This document shows, in pieces, positions 63,358-64,000 of a stretch of DNA of 64,000 nucleotides (position 1 is the first letter of the stretch; every line of letters starts with the position of its first letter). Origin of the DNA: Apostichopus japonicus (lineage: Eukaryota > Echinodermata > Holothuroidea > Aspidochirotida > Stichopodidae); assembly GCF_037975245.1 (NCBI RefSeq), contig NC_092572.1, positions 20,712,489 through 20,776,488 on the forward strand, in the 5' to 3' direction. Both the position numbers and the translations under genes were made by a program. The notes beneath the pieces were generated by a model, which was not told the DNA's origin, searched no databases, and saw only the letters and a list, made by a program, of their open reading frames with translations.

Positions 63358-63477
63358 CTGAAAATACGGTCAAAAATTACACGGATATTCTATAAATATT
63401 ACAATAACAGAACACAATAACAATCTAATAGTAGCACTTATTGTATAAAACCAATCTGACAATGCGATACTATTATT

Positions 63478-63770
63478 TGCTTTTTATATAGCGCTTTATA
63501 CCAGCAATAGGTCTCAAAGCGCTTTACAGACGTTATATTACACCTGTTCAATGATAGCCTGTCCCAGAGACAATCCCTCCAGTCGGCAGCAGTTATATAC
63601 TGCGCCCAATGACAAGTTACCTCACAGGTACCCATCTAACCCCTGGGTGGAGAGAGGCAAGTGAGATAAAGCATCTTGCCCAAGGACACAACGTAATGAA
63701 CTAGGCAGGAATCGAACCAGCAATCCTCGGATCACGAGTCCGACACCTTAGCCAATTGGCCACCACATAA
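63478..63770 (-). mobile_element. tRNA-derived SINE with TATAGCGC tail
   Basis: The minus-strand head has a tRNA-like A-box region (GGCCAATTGGCTAAGG) and a B box GGTTCGATTCC, then TTGGGCAAGATGCTTTATCT. The tail ends with CAAAGCGCTATATAAA on that strand. It is the most complete SINE here. Confidence 0.75.
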
Positions 63771-64000
63771 ACTTTAAAGAGCTCTTATCTTTTTTTTATA
63801 CATTTGCATAGATTTTGGCAGAAGATATGGAGTTTGTTAATTTTTCAATATGTTTTCTCTGAGTAAATTTTGACAGGGCAGGAATGAGAGACAAATGGGA
63901 TCCATAAAGTTATTTTTGTGTAAATCTAAATCTTCCAGATGGAATCCTATATGGATATTAAACTTCCTTTCACATGACGTCTGAATAATATTCCATATTT

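Noticed and set aside
62359-62440. Possible extra exon between e1 and e2 (reads DEEDISYYQLNDPNND with a GTAAGG donor)
   Set aside because: It ends in phase 0 but no acceptor gives a phase 0 start without a stop, whereas e1 joins e2 perfectly. It also lacks cysteines.

Overview
The window is a piece of a metazoan nuclear genome, most likely from a marine invertebrate. The support is GT-AG introns, exons of 85-370 bp, abundant minisatellites, tRNA-derived SINEs and small DNA transposons. A deuterostome such as an echinoderm or hemichordate is my guess, not something the sequence proves. I see no convincing gene on the + strand.

Nearly the whole window is one minus-strand gene. By hand I resolved 57 consecutive coding exons (e1 at 63239-63357 down to e57 at 477-572). 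All are bounded by GT-AG, all are stop-free in the chosen frame, and all 56 junctions agree in phase (34 phase 1, 15 phase 0, 7 phase 2). Together they give 10,251 coding bases, or 3,417 codons. Neither the start codon nor the stop codon is inside the window, so the protein is longer at both ends. It is a chain of cysteine-rich repeats built on C-x-x-C-P-x-G-x-[YF]-C (about 120 aromatic-Cys boxes by hand count). The nearest named family is the ephrin-receptor-like / GCC2-GCC3 cysteine-rich repeat. Many N-glycosylation sequons fit an extracellular, disulfide-rich protein. I do not know its function.

Layout in transcript order: e1-e8 (63.4-57.5 kb) carry a YS-type repeat with mostly phase 0 introns. 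From e9 on, the Y-C type takes over with mostly phase 1 introns, apart from a phase 0 block at e17-e25 (47-39.6 kb). Two module subtypes, GAW/TGG and TEY-QY, recur along the chain.

The introns are the surprise. At least nine exon ends (e9, e12, e18, e23, e27's neighbour e31, e37, both ends of e40, e42, e49) have been tandemly copied into the adjacent intron together with their splice site. The extreme cases are about 60 copies of the e42 acceptor (12.8-17.3 kb), seven copies of the e37 donor (23.5-24.0 kb) and five of the e31 donor (34.2-34.8 kb). One copy, the second e40 acceptor, would add 41 codons in frame. Other intron content: a 1.07 kb polypurine tract (7.5-8.6 kb), a 100-107 bp satellite (24.2-28.9 kb), minisatellites at 31-32 and 36.3-37.2 kb, a pair of inverted hAT-like MITEs tightly flanking e45, a nested MITE at 48.7-49.1 kb, a 0.9 kb terminal-inverted-repeat element at 18.1-19.0 kb, and several SINEs.
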